A program made the position numbers and the translations under genes. Under the pieces are notes generated by a model, which was not told the DNA's origin, did not search any database, and saw only the letters and a list, made by a program, of their open reading frames with translations. From NCBI RefSeq assembly GCF_024808665.1, contig NZ_JANUBZ010000008.1, forward strand, positions 62,001-126,000: a DNA stretch of 64,000 nucleotides, read 5' to 3'. The stretch comes from Mucilaginibacter empetricola. Lineage in GTDB: Bacteria > Bacteroidota > Bacteroidia > Sphingobacteriales > Sphingobacteriaceae. This document shows, in pieces, positions 1-9,905 of this stretch. Positions within the stretch are counted from its first letter, which is position 1. Every line of letters starts with the position of its first letter.

Positions 1-673
1 TGGTACGTCTGATGATGTTAATGTTGCACTGGCTTATAACACGCTTTCTACTCCAAGGGGCGGCCAATCATCAGTTACCCTGTCCGACGGAACAGTTGCT
101 TACCTGGATGCAGGCTCATCTATAAAATTCCCTGTTTTATTTCATGGTAACGAGCGCCGGGTTGCTGTAACCGGGCAGGTTTATTTCGATGTAGTTCATA
201 ATGCGGCCAAACCGTTCAGGGTTGATGTTAAGGGGCAAACCATTGAAGATATCGGCACCAGCTTTAATATTAATGCTTATGATGATGAACCGGTTATTAA
301 AACCACTCTATTATCAGGCAGTATAAAAATATCTAAAGGCAACAAATCGGCCACGTTAGTGCCCGGTCAACAGGCAGTAACGCTTTTGAGCATGGATGCC
401 ATACACGTAAAAGATGTAGATACTGAAGAAGCCAAAGCATGGAAAGAGGGCTACTTTCTTTTCAACAATGAAAAATTGGAAAGCGTAATGCGGAAAATAT
501 CGCGCTGGTATGATGTAGATGTAGTTTATCCCGATGACCAGAAACTGGATGTTGAATATTGGGGCAGTATAACCAGGTATGGCAATGTATCAAAGGTATT
601 AAACATGCTGCAAATAACAGGCGATGTGAGGTTTAGGATTGATGGGAAGAAGATAATAGTGTCAAAAAAATAA
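1..673 (+). CDS. FecR-family anti-sigma factor, C-terminal part (5' truncated by window edge)
   Basis: The reading frame is open from base 2 to the TAA at 671-673, so about 223 C-terminal residues are present and the start lies upstream of the window. The visible part begins with the NTLSTPRGG segment and the VTLSDGTVAYLDAGSSIKFP segment typical of the FecR periplasmic domain. A DUF4974-like C-terminal region (LESVMRKISRWYDVDVVYPD) follows. FecR proteins span the inner membrane and relay the state of a TonB-dependent transporter to an ECF sigma factor. The next gene is a SusC with an N-terminal STN signalling domain, the expected partner. An ECF sigma gene probably precedes this one outside the window. 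The family call is firm; the inducing ligand is unknown. Confidence 0.9.
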   Translation, partial: GTSDDVNVALAYNTLSTPRGGQSSVTLSDGTVAYLDAGSSIKFPVLFHGNERRVAVTGQVYFDVVHNAAKPFRVDVKGQTIEDIGTSFNINAYDDEPVIKTTLLSGSIKISKGNKSATLVPGQQAVTLLSMDAIHVKDVDTEEAKAWKEGYFLFNNEKLESVMRKISRWYDVDVVYPDDQKLDVEYWGSITRYGNVSKVLNMLQITGDVRFRIDGKKIIVSKK

Positions 674-803
674 CGAATCAATTAGCATAATCACTTACTT
701 AACACTTAACCCCGGAAAAATATGGATAAACAAAGACTATAACCCCTCTGACGAAATTAACCGAAAAAAATAGCGGAAGCGTTCGTACCGCCCCCGCTTA
801 AAT

Positions 804-830
804 GCCGGTTAACTCCGTTTGCCAACCGGC
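804..830 (+). promoter_or_regulatory. Leader hairpin upstream of the first susC
   Basis: GCCGGTT at 804-810 is complementary to AACCGGC at 824-830, with a 13-nt loop. It lies about 50 bp before the SusC start codon in a 208-bp gap. There is no T-tract, so it is not a simple terminator. It may be a leader structure or a protein site; its function is unknown. Confidence 0.3.
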
Positions 831-881
831 GAACGGGAAAATTGCTTTGAGACAAATATTTCACGTTAAACAGACTTTCAA

Positions 882-3800
882 ATGTATAAAAAATTAAAAA
901 GATTTTTTTGTACCCCCGTGGGCTACATTCACAAATTCTTGCTGATTATGAAATTAACTACTATTATACTGATAGTTACATTCTTACACGTTAGTGCAGC
1001 GGGCATTGCTCAGAAAATTACCTATAAAAATAATTCTGCCTCGTTAGAGCAGATCTTTAAAGAGATCAGGAAACAAACGGGCTATAATGTGCTGGTGTCA
1101 TCAAATAAAATTAAAGATGTACAGCCGCAGGCCGTTAATTTTGAAGATGCTTCGCTAAAGGAAGTATTGGACATGGCTTTAAAAGGTCAGCCATTAACCT
1201 ATAACATTGAGGACAAAACAATTCTGATCCGGTACCAGCCGGCACCCAACGTTTCAGCTAATGTACAACCACCGCTTACCGGTAAGGTTGTTGATTCAAC
1301 GGGTGTACCACTGCCAGGTGCATCGGTAAAGATAAAAGGTACCAACATTGGCCAGGTGACAGATGTAAACGGCAAATTCAGCCTGGAAGCACCTGTAAAC
1401 AGTGTTTTAATAGTAAGTTACATCGGTTTTGAAACCAGGGAAATTACGGTTAAGAGTAATGCTGAACTTACTATTGTGCTTTCATCATCAAACAGTTTAC
1501 AAACAGTTGTTGTAACGGCCTTGGGTATAAAGAAAGAAGAAAGAAGGGTAGGCTATTCTATTACGCAAGTGAGTGGTGAAGAAGTTTCGACAACCCGCGA
1601 GCCAACTTTTGTTAATGCGCTGGCAGGTAAGGTTGCGGGTTTGGTAGTGCAGACTCCACCTAACGGACCGGGTGGTTCATCAAGGGTGATTTTACGTGGA
1701 TATTCATCTTTTTCGGGATCAAATCAGCCATTATACGTCATTGACGGAGTGCCAATTAATAGCGATACCCGCGAAAATAGCAATGATCAAGGCAAAATAT
1801 ACGGCGGCTCGGACCCCGGCGATGGCCTGAACTCTATTAATCCTGATGATATCGAATCAATAAGCGTATTAAAAGGTGCTTCTGCTGCCGCACTTTATGG
1901 CGGTGGCGCACAGGCCGGTGTTATATTGATTACTACAAAAAAAGGCAAAAAAGGCGCCGGAGTTGGTATATCATTTAACAGCAATATGGTTTTTGAAAAA
2001 ATGATCCCTTATGATAACCTGCAGACAGAGTATGGCCGTGGTTATTATGGCAGAACATATACAGCCGCTGATGATACTGTAGGTTTCTTTTATGGCGGCC
2101 TGGGCAATAATTCAGGAGATCCTCCGGGATGGTCATGGGGCGCAAAAATTGAGGGACAGCCGTTTCTTGATATAGATGGTAAAGTTAAGCCATACGTACT
2201 TCAAAGTGCTGCCGAAAATTTTGACCGGTTTTATAAAATTGGCATAACAACCACCAATAGCCTTGCCTTAACCAAAGGATACGATGATGGCTCATACCGA
2301 ATATCAGTATCTGATACCCGTGATGATTCTCCTACGCCTGGTGAGGGTTACGAACGCTATAATGCGGTATTTACCTTAAATCAGGATTATGGCAAACGCC
2401 TGCACACCAGTTTTAAAGTAGATTTATCGCGCGTGCTGCGCTTAAACGCACCGTTGGAACGTGGCGATGGTCGTGGTTCAATGGGACAAAGCTATCCGCG
2501 TATTGCCAATACAACAGATATAAGATTATTAGACGAAAAGGATGCCGATGGTAATTTTCTTTCTACCTATACTGCCAACCCTTATGTAGAATTAGAAAAA
2601 GTAAAGAACGATCAAACCCAAAATCGGGTATTAACATCGGGCAATATTACTTATGATATTACCAATCATTTTCATGTTAATTTTATAGCGGGGCTTGATT
2701 ATATTAATACCGGCGGTGTTTTTGCGGTGTATCCGAATAATGTAACCAATAACAATGGTATTTATTCTACCTCATCCATACAACAGCAAAAAACAGATGT
2801 GAGGAGTACTTTGAACTATGACGATAAGTTTAAAGACTTTACACTGAATGTACTTGCAGGTGTTGAGTCGCAAAATTCACTTCAAAATTCACTCGCTTTA
2901 AGCGGTTCAAACTTTGTTGATCCTTCACAGCTGAATTTCAACAACCTGAAAACAATTAATAACCCTACAGAACTACACTCTCCGCGTTACGAAACCAATT
3001 CTATTTTTGCATCTGCGGATCTGGGTTATAAAAATTACTTGTTTTTAGAAATAACCGGCCGTAACGATTGGTATTCTGCATTAACTTCTAACCTGCCAAA
3101 CTTTAAAAACTATTTATTTTATCCTTCTACTAACTTAAGTTATGTTTTCAGCGATGCCTTGCATATTGATCCTAAGGTGTTGTCATTTGGTAAATTAAGG
3201 GCTTCATACGGGCAAACGGGTAGTAATCCAACGCCACAGGCTACAAACCTTACCTTTACATCACAAGGCACCGTTAACGGCATACCTTTAAGCGAGGTTA
3301 CCAATGACTCGGCACCGCCAGATCATTTACAGCCCGAAGTAACAACAGAATCGGAAATAGGTACCGAACTGAAATTTTTTGGTAACAGGATAGGAGTTGA
3401 TTTTGATTATTACTATAAAAAATCGCATAATTTTTTATTGCCTATAACCTTAAGTAACGCCACCACCTTTAGTTCGGTTTATGTAAACGCCGGCGATATG
3501 TATAATAAAGGTATAGAGCTATTATTAACAGGCAGCCCGATAAAGACCCAAAACTTTGGATGGGATGTGAGCATAAACATGGCCAAAAATAAAAATATGG
3601 TTACTGCGCTTGCACCAGGTTTAGGTACAGGAATCGATATTTATTATAACATTGAGGCCAGGGTAGGTTATCCGCTGGGTTCTATCTTTGGTTCCACTTA
3701 CCAGAGAGCGCCTAACGGCCAAATAGTTTATCAGCCTGAAAACTCGCAAACCGGCGATAGCGGAACACCTAATTCAGTTATTATAGCTAAAAACAGCGGC

Positions 3801-4370
3801 GATAATTATTTAGGCACGGCTAACCCAGATTGGTCTGGAGGTATAACCAATACATTTACTTACAAAAACTTCAGCTTTAGCTTCCTGATAGATGGACAGT
3901 TTGGCGGACAGGTTTATGAAGCTGATGCTGTGTGGACTAACTATTTTGGTAATTCAAAAGCTTCATTATTGGGTCGCGATGGTACCTATATTCCTAACGG
4001 TGTTGTAAATACTGGTACGGCAAGTGCCCCGGTTTATACAAAAAATACCTTGCCTTACAGTGCATACATCCAGTTTAATGATAACGGTAATGCCGATAAG
4101 ATCATCAATGAGTCTAACATATTCAGCAGAACGTTTATTAAATTCCGCCAGGTATCATTAGGATATAATATCCCTAAAAGCATATTGGCAAAGACCTTTA
4201 TCCGGTCGGCTACTTTTTCTCTTATTGGCCGCAACCTTTTCTACATCAAAAAAGACCTCCCTACGTTTGATCCGGAAGCGTCTGATAGTATAGGAAATGG
4301 TTTCGGTTACGATAGTGGTGGTTCACCTGTGAGCCGCACCTATGGGTTTAATTTAAATATAAATTTTTAA
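882..4370 (+). CDS. SusC/RagA TonB-dependent outer-membrane transporter with STN domain
   Basis: This is an 1162-residue outer-membrane beta-barrel for TonB-driven import of oligosaccharides or other large ligands. The long N-terminal extension carries a signal sequence cleaved near AGIAQ (about residue 44). Next come an STN (secretin/TonB short N-terminal) domain at about 46-115 (LEQIFKEIRKQTGYNVLV), a carboxypeptidase-D-like regulatory domain at about 131-215 (GKVVDSTGVPLPGASVKIKG), a plug with LYVIDGVPI and ISVLKGASAAALYG, and the barrel ending in an aromatic-rich FNLNINF. The STN domain is the docking module for FecR anti-sigma factors, which agrees with the FecR gene just upstream. Its substrate is probably set by the SusD and the GH29 fucosidase downstream, but the sequence does not prove this. 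Confidence 0.95.
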   Translation: MYKKLKRFFCTPVGYIHKFLLIMKLTTIILIVTFLHVSAAGIAQKITYKNNSASLEQIFKEIRKQTGYNVLVSSNKIKDVQPQAVNFEDASLKEVLDMALKGQPLTYNIEDKTILIRYQPAPNVSANVQPPLTGKVVDSTGVPLPGASVKIKGTNIGQVTDVNGKFSLEAPVNSVLIVSYIGFETREITVKSNAELTIVLSSSNSLQTVVVTALGIKKEERRVGYSITQVSGEEVSTTREPTFVNALAGKVAGLVVQTPPNGPGGSSRVILRGYSSFSGSNQPLYVIDGVPINSDTRENSNDQGKIYGGSDPGDGLNSINPDDIESISVLKGASAAALYGGGAQAGVILITTKKGKKGAGVGISFNSNMVFEKMIPYDNLQTEYGRGYYGRTYTAADDTVGFFYGGLGNNSGDPPGWSWGAKIEGQPFLDIDGKVKPYVLQSAAENFDRFYKIGITTTNSLALTKGYDDGSYRISVSDTRDDSPTPGEGYERYNAVFTLNQDYGKRLHTSFKVDLSRVLRLNAPLERGDGRGSMGQSYPRIANTTDIRLLDEKDADGNFLSTYTANPYVELEKVKNDQTQNRVLTSGNITYDITNHFHVNFIAGLDYINTGGVFAVYPNNVTNNNGIYSTSSIQQQKTDVRSTLNYDDKFKDFTLNVLAGVESQNSLQNSLALSGSNFVDPSQLNFNNLKTINNPTELHSPRYETNSIFASADLGYKNYLFLEITGRNDWYSALTSNLPNFKNYLFYPSTNLSYVFSDALHIDPKVLSFGKLRASYGQTGSNPTPQATNLTFTSQGTVNGIPLSEVTNDSAPPDHLQPEVTTESEIGTELKFFGNRIGVDFDYYYKKSHNFLLPITLSNATTFSSVYVNAGDMYNKGIELLLTGSPIKTQNFGWDVSINMAKNKNMVTALAPGLGTGIDIYYNIEARVGYPLGSIFGSTYQRAPNGQIVYQPENSQTGDSGTPNSVIIAKNSGDNYLGTANPDWSGGITNTFTYKNFSFSFLIDGQFGGQVYEADAVWTNYFGNSKASLLGRDGTYIPNGVVNTGTASAPVYTKNTLPYSAYIQFNDNGNADKIINESNIFSRTFIKFRQVSLGYNIPKSILAKTFIRSATFSLIGRNLFYIKKDLPTFDPEASDSIGNGFGYDSGGSPVSRTYGFNLNINF

Positions 4371-4373
4371 CAA

Positions 4374-4380
4374 AAGGAGG
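4374..4380 (+). promoter_or_regulatory. Strong Shine-Dalgarno before susD
   Basis: AAGGAGG ends 9 nt before the ATG at 4390. A near-perfect Shine-Dalgarno is uncommon in Bacteroidota, where initiation often relies on A-rich leaders. It fixes the SusD start and suggests high translation of the surface lipoprotein within the susC-susD transcript. Confidence 0.7.
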
Positions 4381-4389
4381 AGACAAATT

Positions 4390-5871
4390 ATGAAAAATAT
4401 AGCTTATAAAATACTTGCTTTTCTTTTTGTACCGGTTATAATAACAAGCTGCACTAAGAATTTTGCCAGTATCAATAAAAATCCGGATGCCACCACAAGT
4501 GTATCTTCGGGTTCACTGTTATCTGATGCATTGGTAAGAACTTCAACAGTTGATATGGAGAGCCGCTTCAACTATTGTCATGCATTTATGCAATATGGGT
4601 ATAGTTCATTTTGGTCCGGCACTACTTATGTAGCTGCCGACGGCCCTGCATCATCATTATGGAATAATTTTTATACGCCGGTTTTAACCAGCCTGGATAT
4701 TGCGATCCAACAAACTCAAAATGATCCAACCCAGGCAACTACCTATGCCGCTGCACGTATATGGCGCGTATTTATTTTTCAAAAGCTGACAGATTTTTAT
4801 GGCGATGTACCTTACAGTCAATCTGGATTAGCTTTAACTCAAAAAGTATATACGCCTGCGTACGATGCCCAAAGTAAGATATATGCCAGTTTTGTAACAG
4901 AGTTAAGAGCATCAATTGCTTTATTGGCGGCTAATAGCACACAAACGGTACAAGGTGACCAGTTTTACAGCGGCAGTGCTGCTGAATGGAAAAAGCTGGG
5001 CGCTTCATTGTTATTAAAAGTGGGCATGCGCCTAATTAAAATAGACCCTACACAAGCTGCCTCACTCGCAACAGAAGCAGTCGCCGATGGGGTTATGACG
5101 AGTAATAGCGATATGCCCATATTGCAACACAGTGCACAATTTGCCAATGGCATTTATACCGTAGTGCAGGATGGTGTGGAGCATTTCTTTCTGGATAAAA
5201 CACTGGTATCAGAAATGCAGAACGCAAATGATCCGCGTTTGCCAATTTATGGTGCTATATACAGCGCTCCGGTATCACAAGGCGGTACAATCACTGATGA
5301 CAATCCGGCTGATTTTGTTGGTTACAGCTTTAACGGTAACGATCCAGCCCCTACAGTAAGGATAAATGCTTCTATTTTTGGACTACAGACCACGCCTTTT
5401 TTTGATTTTCAATATGCAGAAGTGGCATTTTTGGAAGCCGAAGCTGTAGTACGTGGTTATATTACCGGCGATGCAAATGCTTTATATACTTCTGGCGTTA
5501 CGCAGCAAATGCAATCATTGGCTTTATTACCAACAAATCCTACAATTACAAGTGCCCAGATTAGTGCTTACTTAACTCAAAATCCACTGCCGGCGGCGGC
5601 TGAAGATAAAATTGCAAGGATAAATACAGAATACTGGCTGGCTGGTTTTGCTTTTGACGGGGAAGATGAGTACGCTAACTGGCGCCGTACCGGTTACCCG
5701 GTGCTTACACCTAACCCGGGAAGCGTTTCGCAGGTAATTCCGCGTAAAATGATATATCCGCAAACCGAGTTTAATTTGAATAACGCCAACGTAAATGCAG
5801 CACTTGCGCAATACGGCGGTACAAACACCTTTAACACGCTTGCACGTGTTTGGTGGGATAAGGCAAACTAA
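4390..5871 (+). CDS. SusD/RagB-like surface glycan-binding lipoprotein
   Basis: This 493-residue lipoprotein has a signal peptide ending in the lipobox IITSC (lipidated Cys21) followed by T-K-N. Proteins of this type cap the SusC barrel and present ligand. SusD-family features include the N-terminal NKNPDATTS segment, the helical TPR-like core with WRVFIFQKLTDFYGDVPYS, and the C-terminal ANWRRTGYP plus IPRKMIYPQTE motif of the SusD-like_2 subgroup. It starts 19 bp after SusC in the same operon and ends just before a strong terminator. Only the pairing with SusC can be stated for the ligand. Confidence 0.93.
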   Translation: MKNIAYKILAFLFVPVIITSCTKNFASINKNPDATTSVSSGSLLSDALVRTSTVDMESRFNYCHAFMQYGYSSFWSGTTYVAADGPASSLWNNFYTPVLTSLDIAIQQTQNDPTQATTYAAARIWRVFIFQKLTDFYGDVPYSQSGLALTQKVYTPAYDAQSKIYASFVTELRASIALLAANSTQTVQGDQFYSGSAAEWKKLGASLLLKVGMRLIKIDPTQAASLATEAVADGVMTSNSDMPILQHSAQFANGIYTVVQDGVEHFFLDKTLVSEMQNANDPRLPIYGAIYSAPVSQGGTITDDNPADFVGYSFNGNDPAPTVRINASIFGLQTTPFFDFQYAEVAFLEAEAVVRGYITGDANALYTSGVTQQMQSLALLPTNPTITSAQISAYLTQNPLPAAAEDKIARINTEYWLAGFAFDGEDEYANWRRTGYPVLTPNPGSVSQVIPRKMIYPQTEFNLNNANVNAALAQYGGTNTFNTLARVWWDKAN

Positions 5872-5902
5872 TTGGGTTGATTAGTTGGTTAATTTTAAGA
5901 GT

Positions 5903-5932
5903 AGCCGTTCCCATATGCGGAACGGCTTTTTT
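5903..5932 (+). terminator. Rho-independent terminator after susD
   Basis: AGCCGTTCC (5903-5911) pairs with GGAACGGCT (5919-5927) around a 7-nt loop and runs into a T-tract to 5932. It lies 31 bp after the SusD stop and 32 bp before the GH29 start, so the fucosidase is either expressed by read-through or from its own start. Confidence 0.85.
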
Positions 5933-5963
5933 AAGTAAAAGAGTTTTTGTTTTTTTAATTAAT

Positions 5964-7403
5964 ATGAAAAAAATCTCCTTGTTTGCAACGTTAATATTTA
6001 GCGTTTTTAGTTTGATGGCCCAACAGCATCAGATGTCCAAAAGTTATGTAGTTCCAAACGATACGCTTGTAAGAGAAAAGCTTGGTCAATGGAAAAATCT
6101 TAAGTTTGGCCTCTTTATGCACTGGGGTACCTATAGCGAATGGGGAGTAGTAGAAAGCTGGAGCATTTGCCCTGAAGACGAAGGATGGACGCAGAGAAGA
6201 GGACCTTACGGAGCAACCTATAACGGCTATGTAAAGGCATACGAGAATTTGCAAACTACTTTTAATCCAACTCAGTTTAATCCGGAAAAATGGGTTGCCG
6301 CTGCTAAGTATGCAGGGATGAAATATGTGGTATTTACCACCAAACACCATGATGGTTTTTGCATGTTTGATACTAAGCAAACAGACTATAAAATTACCAG
6401 CGCCAAAACACCATTCTCATCAAATCCAAGAAGCAATGTAACTAAGGAGATCTTTAATGCTTTTCGCAAAGAAAACTTTATGATAGGCGCTTACTTTTCA
6501 AAACCCGACTGGCATTCTGAAAATTACTGGTGGCCCTATTTCCCACCGAAAGACAGGAACGTGAATTATGATCCCGCTAAACATCCTGATCGCTGGCAAA
6601 AGTTTAAAGACTATACCTATAACCAGATACAGGAATTAATGACAGATTACGGAAAGGTTGATGTTTTGTGGCTTGATGGTGGCTGGGTAAGGCCTAAAAA
6701 CACCATTGATACCAGTATTGATTGGGAGAAAACTATTCCTTATGATCAGGATATTGATATGGCAAAAATAGCTGCCATGGGGCGTGCCAAACAGCCCGGC
6801 CTTATTGTAGTTGATCGTACGGTAGCCGGTCAGTATGAAAATTATACCACTCCCGAACAAACTGTTCCTGACAAACCGCTCGACCATCCCTGGGAAAGCT
6901 GTATTACGATGGGGAATTCATGGAGCTATGTTCCCGGAGATAATTACAAGTCAGCCAATCAGATTATTTCGCTATTGGTAAAAATAGTTTCAAGAGGGGG
7001 TAATCTGTTGATGAACATTGGCCCCGGCCCTAATGGCGATTGGGATCCGGTGGCATACGACAGACTGAAACAGATAGGTAACTGGATGCAAATAAATGGC
7101 GAAGGTATTTACAACAGCACCAGCATTGCACCTTACTCTGAAAATAACGTTTATTATACCAAATCTGATCACAGCAATACGGTTTATGCATTTGTATTGT
7201 CTGAAAAAGACGCTGTGATATTGCCTGGGCAGCTTCACTTCCATTTAATTCACCCTGGTAAGGTTAAAAAAATAAGCCTGTTGGGCAATAACCATAAACT
7301 AAAGTGGACTGCAGACAGCAATGGTTTAGTGGTTAATATTCCAACCTCTTTGCAGTCGCAGAACGGTTTAACGCAGGCGGCAGTATTTAAAATTCAATAT
7401 TAA
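5964..7403 (+). CDS. GH29 alpha-L-fucosidase, secreted
   Basis: This 479-residue glycoside hydrolase of family 29 should release alpha-L-fucose by a retaining mechanism. The frame is open from 5877, but the start at 5964 is chosen because it gives a proper signal peptide (MKKISLFATLIFSVFSLMAQ), while the 29 extra upstream residues would span the terminator. Visible family motifs are FGLFMHWGTYSEWG (about 48-61), FTTKHHDGF (about 124-132) and VDVLWLDGGW with the expected nucleophile Asp238. A C-terminal beta-sandwich follows. It is downstream of the first susC-susD pair and converges with the arabinofuranosidase gene. Fucose occurs on arabinogalactan proteins, xyloglucan, RG-II and N-glycans, so the natural substrate is open. 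Confidence 0.92.
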   Translation: MKKISLFATLIFSVFSLMAQQHQMSKSYVVPNDTLVREKLGQWKNLKFGLFMHWGTYSEWGVVESWSICPEDEGWTQRRGPYGATYNGYVKAYENLQTTFNPTQFNPEKWVAAAKYAGMKYVVFTTKHHDGFCMFDTKQTDYKITSAKTPFSSNPRSNVTKEIFNAFRKENFMIGAYFSKPDWHSENYWWPYFPPKDRNVNYDPAKHPDRWQKFKDYTYNQIQELMTDYGKVDVLWLDGGWVRPKNTIDTSIDWEKTIPYDQDIDMAKIAAMGRAKQPGLIVVDRTVAGQYENYTTPEQTVPDKPLDHPWESCITMGNSWSYVPGDNYKSANQIISLLVKIVSRGGNLLMNIGPGPNGDWDPVAYDRLKQIGNWMQINGEGIYNSTSIAPYSENNVYYTKSDHSNTVYAFVLSEKDAVILPGQLHFHLIHPGKVKKISLLGNNHKLKWTADSNGLVVNIPTSLQSQNGLTQAAVFKIQY

Positions 7404-7523
7404 AATATAAAGACTTCTTGCAATGATTTGAACGTTTTGTTTCAGCAGTTTCGCCGCCAATAATCTTTATATAAAGACTTATGAAACGGTATTTTTATCA
7501 TTGAACAGAGGGAATTCAGGGTT

Positions 7524-9905
7524 TTATTCTTTTATCATTCGGCTTCCATATACAGGGCCGGCGCTGTTATCGGTTTTGGGTAAAAGCTTAACGGTTACTT
7601 TTGATTTTCCTTTGGTTAGTTCAATGGGTATAGTGTAGGATATATTATAAAAGCGGCTTTCCCTATATTTATTCAAATCTTCGGTGCTTAGTTTAACGCC
7701 GTCAATCAGTATGTCAAATATTCTCCCCCGGTTATCTGTACCCCAGTAGATGTTGATCAGGGTATTTACTTTATCAGGATCAGTTTTCATTTCATAGCTT
7801 AAAAAACCGCCGACATCTGTGGCCCGCCATTTTTTCTGGTGATCTTCACCGGTTATTTCGTGCTCGCCTTTAAAATTATGATCTCTTTCCGGCTGCATTT
7901 CGCCCAGCCGAATAATGTCGGTGGTATGAGCTTCCAGCTCTTGCTGCTTTTTCTTTTCCTCATCATAGGCTTTTTGTTGTACGGCCCAGGTAGCTGGGGT
8001 AAAAACATCCCAGTACACAGAGTAATATTCATCTTTTGTTTGGTTGAAAGGAATCAGGACAACCTCATCAGGCTGGGCTATGTTAACTGTTGTAAATCTC
8101 AGGCTTTTCTGGTCAACCATTTTCAGCCACTGGTTAGGGTTTGTCTCACTGGTTACAAATACTGGTGTACCTTTAAGCGGATCGGGTTCGGTATTGCCTA
8201 ATACACCTGCCAATAATACCGGGCCGTAAAATAAAGCCTTGCGGTTGGCATTATCGGGTATAGCCTCGGTGTAAATAAATTCAGGGGCGATAAAGTCAAT
8301 TTTATCATTATTTTTCCATTTACGGTTTAAAACAAGATAGCCTTGCGCATCTATAACTGCTTGTTGTATCTCTCCGTTAACTTTTATAGTGCAATTGCTG
8401 CTCCATTGCGGTTTACGAATACGTAAGGTAAACGTAGCAGGCTTTTCGGCAGCAATAGTGAAATTAACTTCGTCACTTGCAGGCAAGGTAGTTTGTTGAG
8501 TTATTGTTACTCCCTTGCTTTTCCATTTAAGTACCGAAGGAATAAACAGGTTTACATATAAGCTACCGTCGTTTCCGCGGAAATAAATACTCTCATTATA
8601 TTTTACGTGATTTTCCATGCCCGAACCTACGCAGCAGGTAAATGTGGTAAAAGGTGTACTGTATTCTTTTTTGCCACCCATGCGTAAGGGAACAAAATAA
8701 CACATCATACCACTTTCATGATTTTGAGAGGCCAGGATGTGATTGTACAAAGCACGCTCATAAAAATCCATCAAAGTAGCCGAAGGATTAACTGCAAACA
8801 AGTGCCGGGTTAGCTTCAGCATATTATAGGTATTACAGGTTTCTGTGGTATTTTCGGTAAGCTTATCGTTTAATTTATCGGGCTCACTTAAATATTCATA
8901 ATTGCTGTTTCCACCTGTAGCATAAGTATGATCTTTAGTAATAATTTGCCAAAAATTAGCCGAAATAGCTTGATCATTTTTATCGCCGGTAAGCTCATAT
9001 CTGCGTGCGCTGGCAATAATTTTAGGAATTTGGGTATTGGAATGCTTGCCTGGCAGTATATCCTTATTTTCAGCAAGCGGGTCTAATATGCGTTTATCGT
9101 AAAACTTGTACGAGGTGATTAAGTAATCTTTATTTCCGGTGATGGCGTACAGATTGGCCATTACCTCGGCCATGCCGCCATATTCGCAAAGCAGCATTTT
9201 CTGAACCTGGTCGTCGTTGAGGTCTTTTAAAGTTCCCACAGTCCAATCGCCCATGCCTTTGCATACGGTTAGGGCCTCAGCGTTGTTAGCATATAAATAG
9301 GCATCTAAAAGTCCTGCCATAACCTTATGCACCGTATACCATGGCGACCAGCCGCCATTCAGATCAAATCCATGAGAACGGATATCGCCCTTTTTAACTT
9401 CGGCCCAAAGTGTATCTTCTTTTGGGATAGCGCCAACATAACCTGTTTTGCGGGCAAGCTGACACTCCCTTAATTCTTTAACTATATAATTAATGCGTTT
9501 TAAAAACTCCGGATCGCTGGTTGACGCATATTGCATGGATATGGCCGAAAGATAATGCCCAAGCGTATGCCCTGCCAGGCCAGATGATTCCCAGCCATCG
9601 TACAATGCACCTTTGGGCTTTAGTCCTGAATGTGAACGGAAGCCGGAAAGCAGCCTATCAGGTTCAATAGATAACAAGTAAGCCGCATCTTTTTCCATCG
9701 CGTCCTTAAAAGGACTATTTAGTAATTGGACATCACTCAAATCAAATGAATAAGCTTTTATTTCTACCGATGGCTTTACTTTCATCCGGCTATCATTCAG
9801 TTCGGGCACATATGATTGTGCATTTACCACGAATCCATCGGCAATCAGAGAAATAGCCAGCAGTACTTTTATTAAACCAGGTATTTTGATCAGGGAGGCT
9901 TTCAT
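7524..9905 (-). CDS. GH127/GH146-type beta-L-arabinofuranosidase (DUF1680 fold), secreted
   Basis: This 793-residue enzyme has a signal peptide ending near VNAQ (residue 30). It keeps the cysteine-zinc active site of the DUF1680/GH127 superfamily: Glu355 and Cys357 in TTETCNTYN, and the Cys424-Cys425 pair in FTCCVGSGMENH. These match Glu338, Cys340, Cys417 and Cys418 of Bifidobacterium HypBA1, in which Cys417 is the nucleophile. LGHYLSAIS and NGGWSPWYTVHKVMAGLLDAY are also typical. The extra C-terminal domain and the length favour the Bacteroidota GH146 branch, but GH127 cannot be excluded by eye. The family removes beta-linked L-arabinofuranose from hydroxyproline-linked oligosaccharides or pectic arabinan. 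It is divergent from the second SusC and about 5 kb from hydroxyproline catabolic genes. Confidence 0.9.
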   Translation of the reverse strand: MKASLIKIPGLIKVLLAISLIADGFVVNAQSYVPELNDSRMKVKPSVEIKAYSFDLSDVQLLNSPFKDAMEKDAAYLLSIEPDRLLSGFRSHSGLKPKGALYDGWESSGLAGHTLGHYLSAISMQYASTSDPEFLKRINYIVKELRECQLARKTGYVGAIPKEDTLWAEVKKGDIRSHGFDLNGGWSPWYTVHKVMAGLLDAYLYANNAEALTVCKGMGDWTVGTLKDLNDDQVQKMLLCEYGGMAEVMANLYAITGNKDYLITSYKFYDKRILDPLAENKDILPGKHSNTQIPKIIASARRYELTGDKNDQAISANFWQIITKDHTYATGGNSNYEYLSEPDKLNDKLTENTTETCNTYNMLKLTRHLFAVNPSATLMDFYERALYNHILASQNHESGMMCYFVPLRMGGKKEYSTPFTTFTCCVGSGMENHVKYNESIYFRGNDGSLYVNLFIPSVLKWKSKGVTITQQTTLPASDEVNFTIAAEKPATFTLRIRKPQWSSNCTIKVNGEIQQAVIDAQGYLVLNRKWKNNDKIDFIAPEFIYTEAIPDNANRKALFYGPVLLAGVLGNTEPDPLKGTPVFVTSETNPNQWLKMVDQKSLRFTTVNIAQPDEVVLIPFNQTKDEYYSVYWDVFTPATWAVQQKAYDEEKKKQQELEAHTTDIIRLGEMQPERDHNFKGEHEITGEDHQKKWRATDVGGFLSYEMKTDPDKVNTLINIYWGTDNRGRIFDILIDGVKLSTEDLNKYRESRFYNISYTIPIELTKGKSKVTVKLLPKTDNSAGPVYGSRMIKE

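Noticed and set aside
5991-6380. 129-codon open frame on the - strand inside the GH29 gene
   Set aside because: It is antisense to a fucosidase with all family motifs and has no domain or signal.
7464-7477. Palindrome TCTTTATATAAAGA between the GH29 and arabinofuranosidase genes
   Set aside because: It is short and purely AT-rich in a convergent gap. It may help termination but is too weak to call.
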